Shown: positions 28,781 through 40,602, numbered from the stretch's first letter. The stretch: DNA of 64,000 bases from Candidatus Rokuibacteriota bacterium (GCA_003221515.1 QHSI01000109.1:58532-122531), one strand, 5' to 3'. Translations and numbers: made by a program. The notes: a model not told the origin generated them from the sequence alone.

Positions 28781-29371
28781 TTATCGAGCGCCTGCAGAAC
28801 GGCTTGAACCGCGGGTGGCCTGAGAGGGATGCGTGTGGCTCCGACCCGCCCGTTCAGCCCCGTTACGGCTATTTCGATTTTTGCCGTTTTTCCCTCGGAG
28901 GGAGCGGATCCAGTCGGCCATGTGCAGTGCCGCCTCGGCGGCTTCCTCACCTCGGTTGCCGACGTCGCCGCCCGCGCGGGCCCACGCTTGCTCCTCGGAG
29001 AGGGCGGTGATGAGCCCGAAGGTGGTGGGGATGCCCGTGGCAAGCGCAACCTGACGGATGCCGGAGGCCGCCTCACGCGCGACGTGCTCGAAATGCGGCG
29101 TCTGGCCACGGATCACGACGCCCACGCAGACGATCCCCGCGAAGCCTCCGGTCCGAGCCAGATGATTTGCCGCCAGCGGGAGCTCGAACGAGCCTGGGAC
29201 CCAATGGAGCTCGACAGCGTCTTTGCCGAGCCCCGCCGACTGGAACGCTTCCCGGGCGCCGCTGACCAGGCGCTGGGTGATGCGCTCGTTGAAACGCGAC
29301 GCGACGATCGCGAACCTGGGCGATGCGGGACGTACCGCTGCCCGGCGGAGCTTGGGAGCGCGACCGGCCAT
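28781..29371 (-). CDS. ribH: 6,7-dimethyl-8-ribityllumazine synthase with an unusual C-terminal tail
   Basis: The core (residues about 15-155) is standard lumazine synthase: RFAIVASRFNERIT, VPGSFELPLAANHLA, CVGVVIRGQTPHFEHVA (catalytic His region), GIPTTFGLITALSEEQAWARAG and NRGEEAAEAALHMAD. It condenses the RibA/RibD pyrimidine product with the RibB product. The family usually ends after the ALHMADW helix at about 155 residues. This one has an additional ~37 residues, basic and Ser/Arg/Asn-rich with no fold-like pattern (starts RGKNGKNRNSRNGAERAG). The gene starts one base after ribBA. Confidence 0.93.
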   Translation of the reverse strand: MAGRAPKLRRAAVRPASPRFAIVASRFNERITQRLVSGAREAFQSAGLGKDAVELHWVPGSFELPLAANHLARTGGFAGIVCVGVVIRGQTPHFEHVAREAASGIRQVALATGIPTTFGLITALSEEQAWARAGGDVGNRGEEAAEAALHMADWIRSLRGKNGKNRNSRNGAERAGRSHTHPSQATRGSSRSAGAR

Positions 29372-29372
29372 C

Positions 29373-30589
<1,217 letters not shown>

Positions 30590-30593
<4 letters not shown>

Positions 30594-31192
30594 GTCGTCC
30601 CCCTGAGCGCTAGCGACCTCATCAGGTACTTCCCGATCACGTCCACCTCGATGTTCGCCGCCTGGCCCAACCTGAGCCTGCCCAGCGTCGTCACCGCCAG
30701 CGTGTGCGGGATCAGCATCACCTCGAAGCTCAGATCGCTCAGCGCCGCCACTGTCAGACTCACGCCGTCGACGGCGACCGACCCCTGGGGAATCAGGAGC
30801 GGCTCGAGGTCACGGCTCGGGAGCGTGATCCGCACCCGCGCCGTTGATTCTACACGGGTTACGGCGTCCACGGTTCCCACACCGTCGACGTGGCCCAGGA
30901 CGAGGTGCCCGCCCAGGGCGCCGCCGAAGCGCAGGGGTCGCTCCAGGTTTACGGCGTCTCCCGGACCCAGGGCGGAGAGCGCGGTGCGGGTGAGAGTTTC
31001 CGGACCGACCTCGAAGACGAAGCCGTCGGGCTTTTTCTCGACGACGGTCAGGCACACGCCGTTGACCGCGATGCTGCCGCCGACCTCGACCCCCTCGATC
31101 GTCGACGAGGCGCCGATCGACAGCGTCGCGACGCGCCCGTTTCGCTCGAGCGTCCGGACCGATCCGACCTCTTCCACGATCCCGGTGAACAT
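30590..31192 (-). CDS. ribE: Riboflavin synthase subunit alpha
   Basis: The protein has 200 residues built of two similar lumazine-binding beta barrels. The first begins [12 protein letters not shown] and contains [14 protein letters not shown]; the second contains [14 protein letters not shown] and [15 protein letters not shown]. The C-terminal helix is [17 protein letters not shown]. The paired NGVCLTV / DGVSLTV motifs are diagnostic. It dismutates two lumazines to riboflavin. Its ATG at 31192 shares a base with the ribD stop (TGATG). Confidence 0.95.
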
Positions 31193-32316
31193 CAGGCCTC
31201 TCGCCCCTCGCGCACCACGTCCGCCTCGATCAAGAGGTCGTCGCCCACCGACGTGGCGGTCAGGCTCCCGAGCTTCACAGCGCTCTTGAGCTCCCGCCCA
31301 CCGCCGCCGACCACGGGGGTCGCCTGACGCCCGCCGACGAGCAGCGGCGCCACGTAGACGGCCACGCGATCGACGAGGCCCGCGTCGAGAAACGACGCGT
31401 GAACCTCGCCTCCACCCTCGACCAGCACGGCGCGGACCTCTCGCGCGAAGAGCTCCGCCAGGAGCGATTCCAGGCTCACGCGGCCGTCGGTGGTCCGGCA
31501 GCGTACGACCGAGGCGCCCGCGGTGGCCAGCCCGCGCGTGCGCTCGTCGGGGGCGTTGGCGCCGACGACGATCACGGCACGCTCCGGGGCGCCAGCGCCG
31601 ATGAGGCGCGCCTCGCGCGGGGTCCGGGCCGCGGTGTCCAGCACCACCCGGAGCGGCTCGCGCGGCCACGGGCGATCGAGCCGAACGGTGAGCTCTGGAT
31701 CGTCCCGCAGCACCGTCCCCACCCCGACGACGATCGCGTCCGACTCGCTCCGGAGCCGATGGGCGCTCCGTCGCGCGGCCTCACCGGTAATCCACTTGGA
31801 CGCCCCGTGGAGATCGGCGATCTTGCCGTCGAGCGTCATCGCGGCCTTCAGCGTGACGTGAGGCCGTCGCGCGCGCATGGCGGTCAGGAAGACGCGGTTC
31901 TGGCGCTCCGCATCGACCGCACCTACACCCGTGACGACCTCCACCCCGGCCTCGCGGAGGATCGCGATGCCGCGCCCGGACACGAGCGGGTTCGGGTCGG
32001 TGAGCGCGGCGACCACGCGTGTTACACCAGCCTCGACGACGGCGACAGCACAGGGAGATGTGCGGCCGTGGTGCGAGCACGGCTCGAGCGTGACATAGAT
32101 AGTGGCGCCGCGCGCCCGGGCGCCGGCGGCCCGGAGGGCCTCCACCTCCGCGTGCGGGCCCCCGGCCTTGGCGTGGAACCCCTCGCCGACCACCTCGCCC
32201 GCGGGCGTGACAACGACCGCGCCGACCATCGGGTTCGGTAGCGTGAGGCCGCGCCCATGCTCGGCCAGCTCGATGGCCCGGCGCATGAAGCGCTCGGTCG
32301 TCTCCGCGTCGCTCAC
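31192..32316 (-). CDS. ribD: Bifunctional diaminohydroxyphosphoribosylaminopyrimidine deaminase / reductase
   Basis: This is a 374-residue two-domain protein. The N-terminal deaminase has the zinc motif HAEVEAL plus PCSHHGRTSPCA (PCxxxxxxxxC). The C-terminal reductase has PHVTLKAAMTLDGKIA, the dihydrofolate-reductase-like NADPH domain, and LVEGGGEVHASFLD. It carries out the second and third steps of the GTP branch. The start at 32316 overlaps the ftsY stop by four bases. No FMN riboswitch precedes it, since the upstream sequence is ftsY coding. Confidence 0.95.
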   Translation of the reverse strand: MSDAETTERFMRRAIELAEHGRGLTLPNPMVGAVVVTPAGEVVGEGFHAKAGGPHAEVEALRAAGARARGATIYVTLEPCSHHGRTSPCAVAVVEAGVTRVVAALTDPNPLVSGRGIAILREAGVEVVTGVGAVDAERQNRVFLTAMRARRPHVTLKAAMTLDGKIADLHGASKWITGEAARRSAHRLRSESDAIVVGVGTVLRDDPELTVRLDRPWPREPLRVVLDTAARTPREARLIGAGAPERAVIVVGANAPDERTRGLATAGASVVRCRTTDGRVSLESLLAELFAREVRAVLVEGGGEVHASFLDAGLVDRVAVYVAPLLVGGRQATPVVGGGGRELKSAVKLGSLTATSVGDDLLIEADVVREGREA

Positions 32317-33239
32317 GCCTCGGCCACCAGCGCGTCCACGAACACCTTGGGGTCGAACGGCTGGAGGTCCTCGACGTGCTCTCCGAGACCGATCAGCTTG
32401 ATCGGGATCTTCAGCTCACGGACGATGCGGAAAACGATTCCACCCTTGGCCGTGCCATCGAGCTTGGTCAGGCACATGCCGGTGAGCCCGATCGTCTCGT
32501 GGAACATGCGCGCCTGGGCGAATCCGTTCTGGCCGGTCGGCGCGTCGAGGACCATCAGCGTCTCGTGCGGCGCGCCGGGCAGCTGGCGCTCGATCACGCG
32601 GCGAACCTTCGCCAGCTCGTCCATGAGGTTCGACTTCGTGTGCAGCCGGCCGGCGGTGTCGATGATGAGCGTGTCCACGCCCCGGGCGGTGGCGGCTTTG
32701 ACCGCATCGAACACGACGGCACCGGGATCGGAACCGGCGGCCTGGTGGATTACCTCGACCTCGACGCGCTCCCCCCAGCGCTCGAGCTGCTCGATCGCCG
32801 CGGCGCGAAAGGTGTCGGCGGCCGCGAGAAGGACCTGCTTCCCCGAGCCCTTCAATGAGGCGGCCAGCTTGCCCGCCGTCGTCGTCTTCCCGGAGCCGTT
32901 CACGCCGAGCAGCAGAATGACGGCGGGACGGTGATCGAGGTTGAGCGGCTGAGCGGCCGGCGCCAGCGTGTCGGCGAGGAAGCGGCGGAAGAGCGGCCTC
33001 AGCTGGCGCGCGCCGGTGACCGTTCCGAACATCATTTCTTCGCGCGCCCGGTTGGTGAAATCGGCGGCGATCATGGCACCGAGGTCGGCGGCGATCAGCA
33101 GCTCCTCCAGCTCCCCGAGCAGCGCGTCGTCGATCGGACGATCGGTCTCCAGCACGGCGCCCAGACCGCCCGACAGGTATTCCTGCGACCGCTTGAGTCC
33201 CTCGCGGAAGCGCTCGCCGAAGGCGGAAAAGAGCTTCAC
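32313..33239 (-). CDS. ftsY: Signal recognition particle receptor FtsY
   Basis: This 308-residue SRP GTPase has an N domain (RPIDDALLGELEELLIAADLG) and a G domain with GVNGSGKTTTAGKLA (P-loop), LAAADTFRAAAIEQL, LIIDTAGRLHTKSNLM, LDAPTGQNGFAQARMF, LTKLDGTAKGG and GLGEHVEDLQPFDP. It receives ribosome-SRP complexes at the membrane, upstream of SecYEG. GTG at 33239 is chosen because it forms a GTGA overlap with the preceding stop and starts the N domain helix KLFSAFGERF. There is no long acidic A domain, as in many short FtsY proteins. Confidence 0.95.
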   Translation of the reverse strand: MKLFSAFGERFREGLKRSQEYLSGGLGAVLETDRPIDDALLGELEELLIAADLGAMIAADFTNRAREEMMFGTVTGARQLRPLFRRFLADTLAPAAQPLNLDHRPAVILLLGVNGSGKTTTAGKLAASLKGSGKQVLLAAADTFRAAAIEQLERWGERVEVEVIHQAAGSDPGAVVFDAVKAATARGVDTLIIDTAGRLHTKSNLMDELAKVRRVIERQLPGAPHETLMVLDAPTGQNGFAQARMFHETIGLTGMCLTKLDGTAKGGIVFRIVRELKIPIKLIGLGEHVEDLQPFDPKVFVDALVAEA

Positions 33240-34123
33240 GGCGGTTCCGACGGAAGCACCAGGCGCGTGATGACGGCGCCGCTGGCGCCGAGACGCGGGA
33301 TCGGGCGGCCGTTGAGCTCGAGGGTCACGCCGCCGGCATTGCCGATCGAGAGTACGAACGGGTAGTTCGACACCCACTCGCGCACCTCGTTAGCCGGGAT
33401 CGTCTCCTCGATGGTCCGCCCGTCCTCGGTCCGCACACGCATCCACGTCGTCTCGGTTGTGCGGGCCACGAGCCGATAGGAGGATGCCGGGCTGGCGGCG
33501 GCCTGCGGGATCGCCGGAGCGCTCGCTGCGACGGCCGGGGTGGCGACGCTTGGGGGTGGAGTTCCGCCAGGTTGGGTGTCCATCGACGGCTTTGCCGGCG
33601 GCGGTGGGCTGGGCGCCGGCGGCTCGACCACCGGGCTCGGCTCGGGCGAAGCTTCCGTGGACGGCGGAGGAGCTGAAGCGACCGGCGAGCGTTGTCCCAC
33701 GCCCGTCTCCTGTCCGGACTTGAAGGCAACGGCGAAGGCGAAGAGTGCGACGCCCAGGACTACCAGCAGGGCGAAGCTGACCAGCACGGCGCCGTGGCCG
33801 CGCGGCGTTCCCGGCGGCTCAGCAGCGGCCGTGTGGACGCGGGGAGCGGGCGTCGGCGACGGTAGCGGCGCCGGGGCCGCGGGACGTCCTTCGTTCGACC
33901 GCGGGTCGTACAGCGCGAGCGCCTCGTCAGGCGCGACGCCGAGCACCTGGCAGTAGGCGCGGATGAATCCCTTCGTGAAGACGGGGGCCGGCAGCGCAGC
34001 GAGGTCGTCCGCCTCGAGGGCTTCGAGGTGTCGGTAGAGCACGCGAGTCGCCCGGGCGAGCTCTTCGAGCGACACACCCTGCTGCCCCCGAAGATTCCGC
34101 AGATAGGAGCCAACCGCCGACAT
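33236..34123 (-). CDS. RodZ-like protein: HTH domain, one membrane helix, proline-rich linker, DUF4115
   Basis: This 295-residue protein has an N-terminal Cro/C1-type helix-turn-helix (SYLRNLRGQQGVSLEELARA, then FTKGFIRAYCQVLGV), a single transmembrane helix (VLVSFALLVVLGVALFAF, about residues 112-130), and a Pro/Ser/Ala-rich linker. A C-terminal beta domain (TTETTWMRVRTEDGRTIEE, ending with GRPIPRLGASGAVI) matches DUF4115. This layout is that of RodZ, which anchors MreB in the cell-shape machinery; mreB is not in the window, so the functional label is by domain order only. The stop overlaps ftsY (GTGA). Confidence 0.8.
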   Translation of the reverse strand: MSAVGSYLRNLRGQQGVSLEELARATRVLYRHLEALEADDLAALPAPVFTKGFIRAYCQVLGVAPDEALALYDPRSNEGRPAAPAPLPSPTPAPRVHTAAAEPPGTPRGHGAVLVSFALLVVLGVALFAFAVAFKSGQETGVGQRSPVASAPPPSTEASPEPSPVVEPPAPSPPPPAKPSMDTQPGGTPPPSVATPAVAASAPAIPQAAASPASSYRLVARTTETTWMRVRTEDGRTIEETIPANEVREWVSNYPFVLSIGNAGGVTLELNGRPIPRLGASGAVITRLVLPSEPP

Positions 34124-34162
34124 GAAACGAGCGTAGCCTATCCGGCCTGCTTGTTCATCCCC

Positions 34163-37100
34163 TTACTGCGCGTTCAGGTTGACCGAGACGAGCTTCGAGA
34201 GGCCGGGCTCCTCCATCGTGACGCCGTAGAGCACGTCCGCGGCCTCCATCGTCTTGCGGTTGTGCGTGATCACCAGGAACTGTGTCTGGCCGGTCAGCTC
34301 CCGCAGCACGCGCAGGAACCGATGGATGTTGGCATCGTCGAGCGGGGCGTCCACCTCGTCCAGCACGCAGAAGGGGCTCGGCCGGAAGTAAAAGATCGCG
34401 AACAGCAACGCCAAGCCCGTGAGGGCACGCTCTCCGCCGGAGAGGAGCGTCACCGCCTGGAGCCGCTTGCCGCGCGGCTGGGCCATGAGCTCGACGCCGG
34501 TGTCGAGCGGGTCGCCACCTTCCTCGGCTTCGACCAGTCGGAGCTCGGCGCGGCCGCCCTCGAACAGTCGCTCGAAGAGGCGGCCGAAGTGGCCGTTGAT
34601 CTCGTCGAAGGCCTGCGCGAACCGGTCCTGGGCCGTTCGCGTCATGCCGCGGAGCGCCTTGTCCAGGTCCTTGATCGACGCGGTGAGGTCGTCGTGCTGG
34701 GCGCGCAGGAAGGTCAGGCGTTCGTCGAGCTCGCGGTACTCGTCGTCGGCGACCAGGTTCACCGGACCGATGGCGACGAGGCGTTCCTCGATCTCGGCGA
34801 CCCGCTCCCGCGCCGGGCCGAGGTCGCGCGCCGGATCGTGGCTCGCGAGCAGCGCGGCGGTGTCGACCCCGTACACTCGCCACACCTCCTGCCCGAGCTC
34901 CTCGCGGCGCACGCGACACTCGGTCGCACGGATGTCGATCTCGTGGGCGGCCGCGACCATCTTCGCGAGCTCGCTGTCGGCGCCGCGCGCTTCGTGCTCC
35001 ACGGCCCGGACCTCACTGGCGAGCCCTTCGTGGAGCTCGTTCGCGCGTCGTGCCTCGGCGTCGATGCGGTCGCGCTCGGCCGCGACGTCACGGGCCCCCA
35101 CGTCGGTGCGCTCCCGCTCGTCGGCCAGCCACGTCGTGCGCTCCGCGAGCTGGGTCTGGCGCTGCTCGGCCTGGGCGAGGCGCCCGACCAGATCGCGCTC
35201 GATCTCGTCGAGCCGCGCGAGTTCCCGGCCCAGGGCCTCGACGCGCTCGGACGCCGACGCGAGGTCGACGCGGCACGCGGTGAGCTCGGCGGCGCGCACG
35301 GCCTCGCTGGCCTGCGCGGTCTCGATCGCCTCGCGCACGCGGGCGACGGCGGCGTCGAGCACGCTCTCCGCGTCGCGCGCCACCGCGATGCGTTGCGTGA
35401 GCCGCGCCAGCGTCGCCCCGGTCTCTTCGGATTCGCGGGCGATCTGCCCCGACTCGAGCTCGATCGTCTCCACGTGACGGCTCACCCGGTCGTGCTCCTG
35501 CACCGCGCGCTCGAGGTCCTTCTCGCCGGCGAGCCGGTCGGCCAGACGCGCCTGCACCGACTGCCGGAGCCCGGTAATGCGCTCGCGGAGGCTCGCTAGC
35601 CCGGACGAGAGCGTCGTGACACCGATCTGTCCCGCCTCCACGGCCGCCGCGAGCCGCCCAACCTCCGCCTCGAGCTCGCGCAGCTGCCGCTTGCGAGCCA
35701 GCAGCGATTGCTCGGCGGCGCTCGCCGCCTGCGCGCCGCCGCCGTGGAGCCGTCCGGTCGGGCCGAGGACTTCGCCTTCCGGCGTGACGTACGTCGCGAC
35801 CACGCCGTTCCGGCGCCACAACGCCTCGGCCTCGTCGAGATGAGCGACGACCGCCACCTGCGCCAGCAGATGATGGACGAGGCCGGCCGCGGACGCGGTC
35901 ACGCTCCGGGTGACCCAACGGGCGCCGTTGTCGTCCGGCACGGGCGCGAACGTCGCCGGCAGGTACTCGAGCGGCAGGAACGTCGCGGACCCGAGCGCGT
36001 GCTCACGCAGGTAGGCGACGGCCGCCCGCGCGTGCTCGAACCGCTCGACGACCACCCACTGAAGCCGCTCGCCCAGCACCGCCTCGACGGCGCGCTCCAT
36101 GCCGGGCGGGACCTCGAGCAGGTCCGCGACGGTGCCGACCACGCCGTGCAGCCCGGCGCTCCGCCCGTCTGCGAAGACCGCGCGGACGCCGGCCCCGTAG
36201 CCCTCGCGGACTCGGTCCAGCTCCAGGAGCGCCTCGAAGCTCGACCCCCGCGCCGCCAGCTCGACGCGCGCGTCGGCGAGGTGCACCTCGGCCTCGGTCA
36301 GCCGCCGCGTCGCACTCGCCTCCTCCACCGAGAGGCGCTGACGCTCTTCCTCGAGCGAGCCGAACTCCGCCGCTGCCCGGTCACGCGCGGCGGTCAACAC
36401 GACGCGCTCGGTCACGAGCTGTCCGGCCTCCGCCCGCGCCTGCGCCAGCTCCGCGGCCAGCCGCTCCGCGCGCCGCGCCAGCTGCACCTCGCGCTCGCGC
36501 AGCTCGCCGGCGCTCCGCATGAGGTCGACGCGCTCCGACGCGAGCCGCGTCTGCTCGAGCCGCAGCGCCTCTGCGTGGTCGCGCTCCAGGGCCAGCGCGG
36601 CGCGCTGGCGCTCGACAGTGGACTCGAGGTCCGCCGCCGTCTGCCGACGCTCGGCGACGAGCTGCTCGGCGTCGCGGAGCGCGACGTGGGCGCTGTCGCG
36701 CTCACCCACGATCGAGGACTGGCGCTCGCGGATGGTCCCGATCTCTTCGTCCAGGCGCACGGTCTCCTCGCCGAGCTCGCGGATCTGGACGCCCATCTGC
36801 TCGCGGCGCTCGAGGAGCCGCTCGAGCTCGCCCTGGACCTTCGAGACTGATTGCCGCAGGTCGGAGAGGCGGTGCTCGCTCTCCTGGAGAGCTTCGCGGG
36901 ATCGGGCCTCGCGGGCCGCCAGCGACGCGATGCGCGCCTGCAGGGACTGCTCGGCGTCGCGGAGACGCTCGAGCTCGTCGCCGAGACGCTGGCCCTCGGC
37001 GGTGAGCGCGGCATAGTCCGACGCCACCATTCCCATGGCCAGGTCGCGCTTCTCGGTCTGGAGCGCCTTGTACTGCTGCGCCTTGCGCGCCTGCCGCTCG

Positions 37101-37726
37101 AGCGAGCCGAGCTGCCGCTTCACCTCGTCCATCACGTCGCGCACGCGCACGAGGTTCTGGCGGGCGGCGTCGAGCTTGCCCTGGGTCTCGTTGCGTTGCT
37201 GTTTGTATCGCGCGATCCCGGCCGCTTCCTCGATGAACACGCGCCGCTCGTGCGGCTTCGCGGTGAGGACGTGATTGAGCTTCTCCTGATCCATCACCGA
37301 GTACGCACGCGGGTTCGCGCCGGTGCCGGCGAAGAGGTCGAGGATGTCGCGCAGGCGGGAGGCGTTCTTGTTGAGGAAGTACTCGCTCTCCCCGGTGCGG
37401 TAGAGGCGCCGGCTCACCGCGACCTCGGTCCACGGCACCGACAGCACACCGTCGTTGCTGAAGGTCAGCTCGGCTTCGGCGAAGCCCACCGGCTTCCGCG
37501 ACGCAGAGCCGTGGAAGATCAAGTCTTCCATGCGCTGGCCGCGCAGCGATTTCGCGCTCTGCTCGCCGAGCGCCCAGCGGACCGACTCCGAGATGTTGCT
37601 CTTGCCGCATCCGTTGGGACCGACGATCGCGGTGATTCCGGCGGTGACCTTGACGGTGGTTTTTTCGGCGAACGATTTGAAGCCGTGAAGCGAGATGGAC
37701 TCGAGGCGCATGAAGTTTTCTAGCAC
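34163..37726 (-). CDS. smc: Chromosome segregation protein SMC
   Basis: The protein has 1187 residues with all SMC parts. The N-terminal head has Walker A VGPNGCGKSNISESVRWALG; long coiled coils follow (about 170-500 and 650-1020). The hinge (about 510-640) has GYGAGVRAVFADGRSAGLHG and SATFLPLEYLP. The C-terminal head has the signature LLSGGERALTGLALLFAI and Walker B PFCVLDEVDAPLDDAN. It condenses and segregates the chromosome, usually with ScpAB, which is not seen here. GTG 37726 has GAGGGG about six bases upstream; ATG 37711 (MRLESISLHGFKSFAEK) is an alternative five codons later and looks like the usual N-terminus. Confidence 0.95.
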   Translation of the reverse strand: MLENFMRLESISLHGFKSFAEKTTVKVTAGITAIVGPNGCGKSNISESVRWALGEQSAKSLRGQRMEDLIFHGSASRKPVGFAEAELTFSNDGVLSVPWTEVAVSRRLYRTGESEYFLNKNASRLRDILDLFAGTGANPRAYSVMDQEKLNHVLTAKPHERRVFIEEAAGIARYKQQRNETQGKLDAARQNLVRVRDVMDEVKRQLGSLERQARKAQQYKALQTEKRDLAMGMVASDYAALTAEGQRLGDELERLRDAEQSLQARIASLAAREARSREALQESEHRLSDLRQSVSKVQGELERLLERREQMGVQIRELGEETVRLDEEIGTIRERQSSIVGERDSAHVALRDAEQLVAERRQTAADLESTVERQRAALALERDHAEALRLEQTRLASERVDLMRSAGELREREVQLARRAERLAAELAQARAEAGQLVTERVVLTAARDRAAAEFGSLEEERQRLSVEEASATRRLTEAEVHLADARVELAARGSSFEALLELDRVREGYGAGVRAVFADGRSAGLHGVVGTVADLLEVPPGMERAVEAVLGERLQWVVVERFEHARAAVAYLREHALGSATFLPLEYLPATFAPVPDDNGARWVTRSVTASAAGLVHHLLAQVAVVAHLDEAEALWRRNGVVATYVTPEGEVLGPTGRLHGGGAQAASAAEQSLLARKRQLRELEAEVGRLAAAVEAGQIGVTTLSSGLASLRERITGLRQSVQARLADRLAGEKDLERAVQEHDRVSRHVETIELESGQIARESEETGATLARLTQRIAVARDAESVLDAAVARVREAIETAQASEAVRAAELTACRVDLASASERVEALGRELARLDEIERDLVGRLAQAEQRQTQLAERTTWLADERERTDVGARDVAAERDRIDAEARRANELHEGLASEVRAVEHEARGADSELAKMVAAAHEIDIRATECRVRREELGQEVWRVYGVDTAALLASHDPARDLGPARERVAEIEERLVAIGPVNLVADDEYRELDERLTFLRAQHDDLTASIKDLDKALRGMTRTAQDRFAQAFDEINGHFGRLFERLFEGGRAELRLVEAEEGGDPLDTGVELMAQPRGKRLQAVTLLSGGERALTGLALLFAIFYFRPSPFCVLDEVDAPLDDANIHRFLRVLRELTGQTQFLVITHNRKTMEAADVLYGVTMEEPGLSKLVSVNLNAQ

Positions 37727-37805
37727 GGCATCCCCTCAACAACCAAAGAAAAAAGCACTAGCGGTGGGGGTACCCCGGAGCGAAAACCCTAAATGTCGCC
37801 CTTCT

Positions 37806-40592
37806 TCAGCCCTTCAGATAGTGGCACTTCTTGTACTTCTTACCCGATCCGCAATAACAGGGATCGTTGCGGCCGAGCTTCTCACCTGTCGCCGAGCGGG
37901 GCGCCGCCGGGGCGCGCGGCGCCGGGGCGGCGGCGCGAGCCGGCTCGCCGGCCACCTCACCGCGCGACTCGCGCGCGTCGGCCCACGCCGTGATCGCCGG
38001 CAGCTCCATCGGCGTGTCGCGGACGATCTGCACCTTGAACAGGCGCTCGATCACCGCGCTCTTGACGCGCTCAAACATGTCCTCGAAGAGATCGAACGCC
38101 TCTTTCTTGTACTCGGTGAGCGGGTCGCGCTGACCGTAGCCCCGCAACCCGATGCCTTCCTTGAGATGATCGATCGACAGCAGGTGGTCCTTCCACTGCG
38201 TGTCGAGGACGATCAGCATTTCGTGCCGCTCGAGGGCCATCAGGAGGTCGGGGCCGAGCTCACGTTCGCGATCCACGAAGCGCGCCTTGATCGCGCCCTG
38301 CACGAGCTCGTCGAGGCCGGCGCGAGAAGTCACCTCGGCGTACTGGGTCGGCGAGATCCGCACGTCGAATTGACGATGGAGCGCTTCCGTGAGAGCCCCG
38401 AGGTCCCAGTCCTCCGGATGCGTGTCCTTCGCCGCGTGGCTGTCGAGCGTGCCTTCCGTGAGCTCGCCGATCCACTCCTCGATCCTCTCGGCCTGGCTCT
38501 CGCCCTCGAGGATCTGTCGGCGCATTCCGTAGATGACCTCGCGCTGCTTGTTCATCACGTCGTCGTACTCGAGCAGGTGCTTGCGGATCTCGAAGTTGTG
38601 CGTCTCGACGCGCTTCTGCGCGGTGGCGATCGCCCGCGTCACCAGCTTGTGCTCGATCGGCTCGCCCTCCTCCATACCGAGCCGCTCCATGATCCGCTCG
38701 ACGCGCTGCGAGCCGAAGATCCGGAGCAGGTCGTCCTGGAGCGAGAGGTAGAAGCGTGAGGAGCCCGGGTCGCCCTGGCGCCCCGAGCGCCCGCGGAGCT
38801 GGTTGTCGACGCGCCGGGCCTCGTGGCGCTCGGTGCCCACGATGTGGAGCCCGCCGCGCTCGACCACCCGGGCGTGCTCGGGCTCGGTGATCCGCCGGGC
38901 TTCGGCCAGCGCGACCGTCCGCTCGGCTTCGGCGGCGGTGACCGGGTCCAGCCCTTTCTTGCGGAGGATCTCCTTGGACAAGAAATCGGGGTTGCCGCCC
39001 AGCAAGATGTCGGTCCCACGGCCGGCCATGTTGGTGGCGATCGTGACTGCGCTTTCGCGCCCGGCCTGGGCGACGATCTCGGCCTCGCGCTCGTGGTACT
39101 TCGCGTTGAGGACCTCGTGGCGGATCCCGCGCTTCTTGAGCAGGCTCGAGAGCGTCTCCGACTTCTCGATCGAGACGGTGCCGACGAGGACCGGCTGGCC
39201 CGTCTTGTTGCGCTCGATGATGTCCTCGACCACAGCGTTGAACTTCTCCCGCTCGGTCTTGTACACGACGTCCGGATTGTTGACGCGGATCAGCGTGCGG
39301 TTCGTGGGGATCACCGTCACGCCGAGCTTGTAGATCTTGCCGAACTCTTCCGCCTCGGTCTCGGCGGTGCCGGTCATACCGGCGAGCTTGTCGTACATGC
39401 GAAAGTAGTTCTGGAAGGTGATCGTCGCCAGCGTCTGGTTCTCCCGCTCGATCCGCACGCCCTCCTTGGCCTCGACCGCCTGGTGGAGGCCGTCGGACCA
39501 GCGCCGCCCCGGCATCTGGCGGCCCGTGAACTCGTCGATGATCACCACCTGCCCGTCCTTGACGATGTAGTCGACGTCGCGCCTGAAGAGCGCGTGGGCG
39601 CGGAGTCCCTGCTGGATGTGGTGGAGGGCGGTCATGTGGCGCGGATCGTAGAGGTTGTCGACGTTCAGCAGCCGCTCGCAGCTGGCAATGCCCTCCTCGG
39701 TCAGCGCCACCGCCCGTGCCTTCTCGTCGACGATGAAGTCCCCCTTCATCTCGGCCTCGATCTCCGAGAGCTTCCCCTCGACGATCGTGGCCGCGCGACG
39801 CAGCTTCGGGATGATCCGATCGATCTTGAAGTAGAGGTCGGTCGACTCGTCGGCGGGCCCGGAGATGATCAGCGGTGTCCGCGCCTCATCGATCAGGATC
39901 GAGTCCACCTCGTCGACGATCGCGTAGTGGAGCTCGCGCTGCACCAGCTCCTCGAGCGTGAAACGCATGTTGTCGCGAAGGTAATCGAAGCCGAACTCGT
40001 TGTTGGTCCCGTAGGTGACGTCGGCCCGATAGGCTTCCTGGCGCGTGCACGGCCGCAGCGACGTCAGGCGGATGTCCGATGTCACGTACGCCGGGTCGTA
40101 CAGAAACGACGCCTCGTGCTGGATCACGCCGACGGAGAGTCCGAGCGCCTGGTAGATGGGGCCCATCCACTGCGCGTCGCGCTTGGCCAGATAGTCGTTG
40201 ACGGTGACGATGTGGACGCCGCGCCCGGTCAGCGCGTTCAGATACGCCGGCAGCGTCGCCACGAGCGTCTTGCCCTCGCCGGTCGCCATCTCGGCGATTG
40301 TTCCGGCGTGGAGCACCATGCCACCGATCAGCTGGACGTCGAAGTGCCGCATGCCGACCGTGCGGCGCGCCGCCTCACGGCAGACGGCGAACGCCTCACT
40401 CAGGACCTCGTCGACGGTCTCACTCCCGGCGAGCCGCTTCCTGAACTCGTCGGACTTCGCGCGGAGCCCCGCTTCGTCGAGCGGCTGCAGCGACGGTTCG
40501 AAAGCGTTGATGGCGACAACGGTCGGCATCATCCGCTTGACGTCGCGCTCGTGCTTGGTGCCGAAGATCTTCTTCAGCAGAGCGTCGATCAT
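37806..40592 (-). CDS. secA: Preprotein translocase ATPase subunit SecA
   Basis: This 928-residue motor ATPase has NBD1 with [20 protein letters not shown] (Walker A) and the [19 protein letters not shown] helicase-like motif. The preprotein cross-linking domain is next, then NBD2 with [18 protein letters not shown] and [23 protein letters not shown] sequence (here [18 protein letters not shown]). The C-terminal zinc site is [18 protein letters not shown]. It drives post-translational export through SecYEG. A Pro/Ala-rich linker precedes the zinc tail. It is separated from recN by 10 bases and from smc by 79. Confidence 0.97.
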   Translation of the reverse strand: MIDALLKKIFGTKHERDVKRMMPTVVAINAFEPSLQPLDEAGLRAKSDEFRKRLAGSETVDEVLSEAFAVCREAARRTVGMRHFDVQLIGGMVLHAGTIAEMATGEGKTLVATLPAYLNALTGRGVHIVTVNDYLAKRDAQWMGPIYQALGLSVGVIQHEASFLYDPAYVTSDIRLTSLRPCTRQEAYRADVTYGTNNEFGFDYLRDNMRFTLEELVQRELHYAIVDEVDSILIDEARTPLIISGPADESTDLYFKIDRIIPKLRRAATIVEGKLSEIEAEMKGDFIVDEKARAVALTEEGIASCERLLNVDNLYDPRHMTALHHIQQGLRAHALFRRDVDYIVKDGQVVIIDEFTGRQMPGRRWSDGLHQAVEAKEGVRIERENQTLATITFQNYFRMYDKLAGMTGTAETEAEEFGKIYKLGVTVIPTNRTLIRVNNPDVVYKTEREKFNAVVEDIIERNKTGQPVLVGTVSIEKSETLSSLLKKRGIRHEVLNAKYHEREAEIVAQAGRESAVTIATNMAGRGTDILLGGNPDFLSKEILRKKGLDPVTAAEAERTVALAEARRITEPEHARVVERGGLHIVGTERHEARRVDNQLRGRSGRQGDPGSSRFYLSLQDDLLRIFGSQRVERIMERLGMEEGEPIEHKLVTRAIATAQKRVETHNFEIRKHLLEYDDVMNKQREVIYGMRRQILEGESQAERIEEWIGELTEGTLDSHAAKDTHPEDWDLGALTEALHRQFDVRISPTQYAEVTSRAGLDELVQGAIKARFVDRERELGPDLLMALERHEMLIVLDTQWKDHLLSIDHLKEGIGLRGYGQRDPLTEYKKEAFDLFEDMFERVKSAVIERLFKVQIVRDTPMELPAITAWADARESRGEVAGEPARAAAPAPRAPAAPRSATGEKLGRNDPCYCGSGKKYKKCHYLKG

Positions 40593-40602
40593 GACGAGGT
40601 CA

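Noticed and set aside
32250..32400. FMN riboswitch before the riboflavin genes
   Set aside because: ribD starts inside the end of ftsY and no RFN-like conserved blocks are present.
37727..37805. Terminator between secA and smc (ggggtacccc palindrome with a T-run on the minus strand)
   Set aside because: The palindrome has no room for a loop and the stem is too short, and it lies upstream of secA in the direction of transcription where a T-run alone is not evidence.
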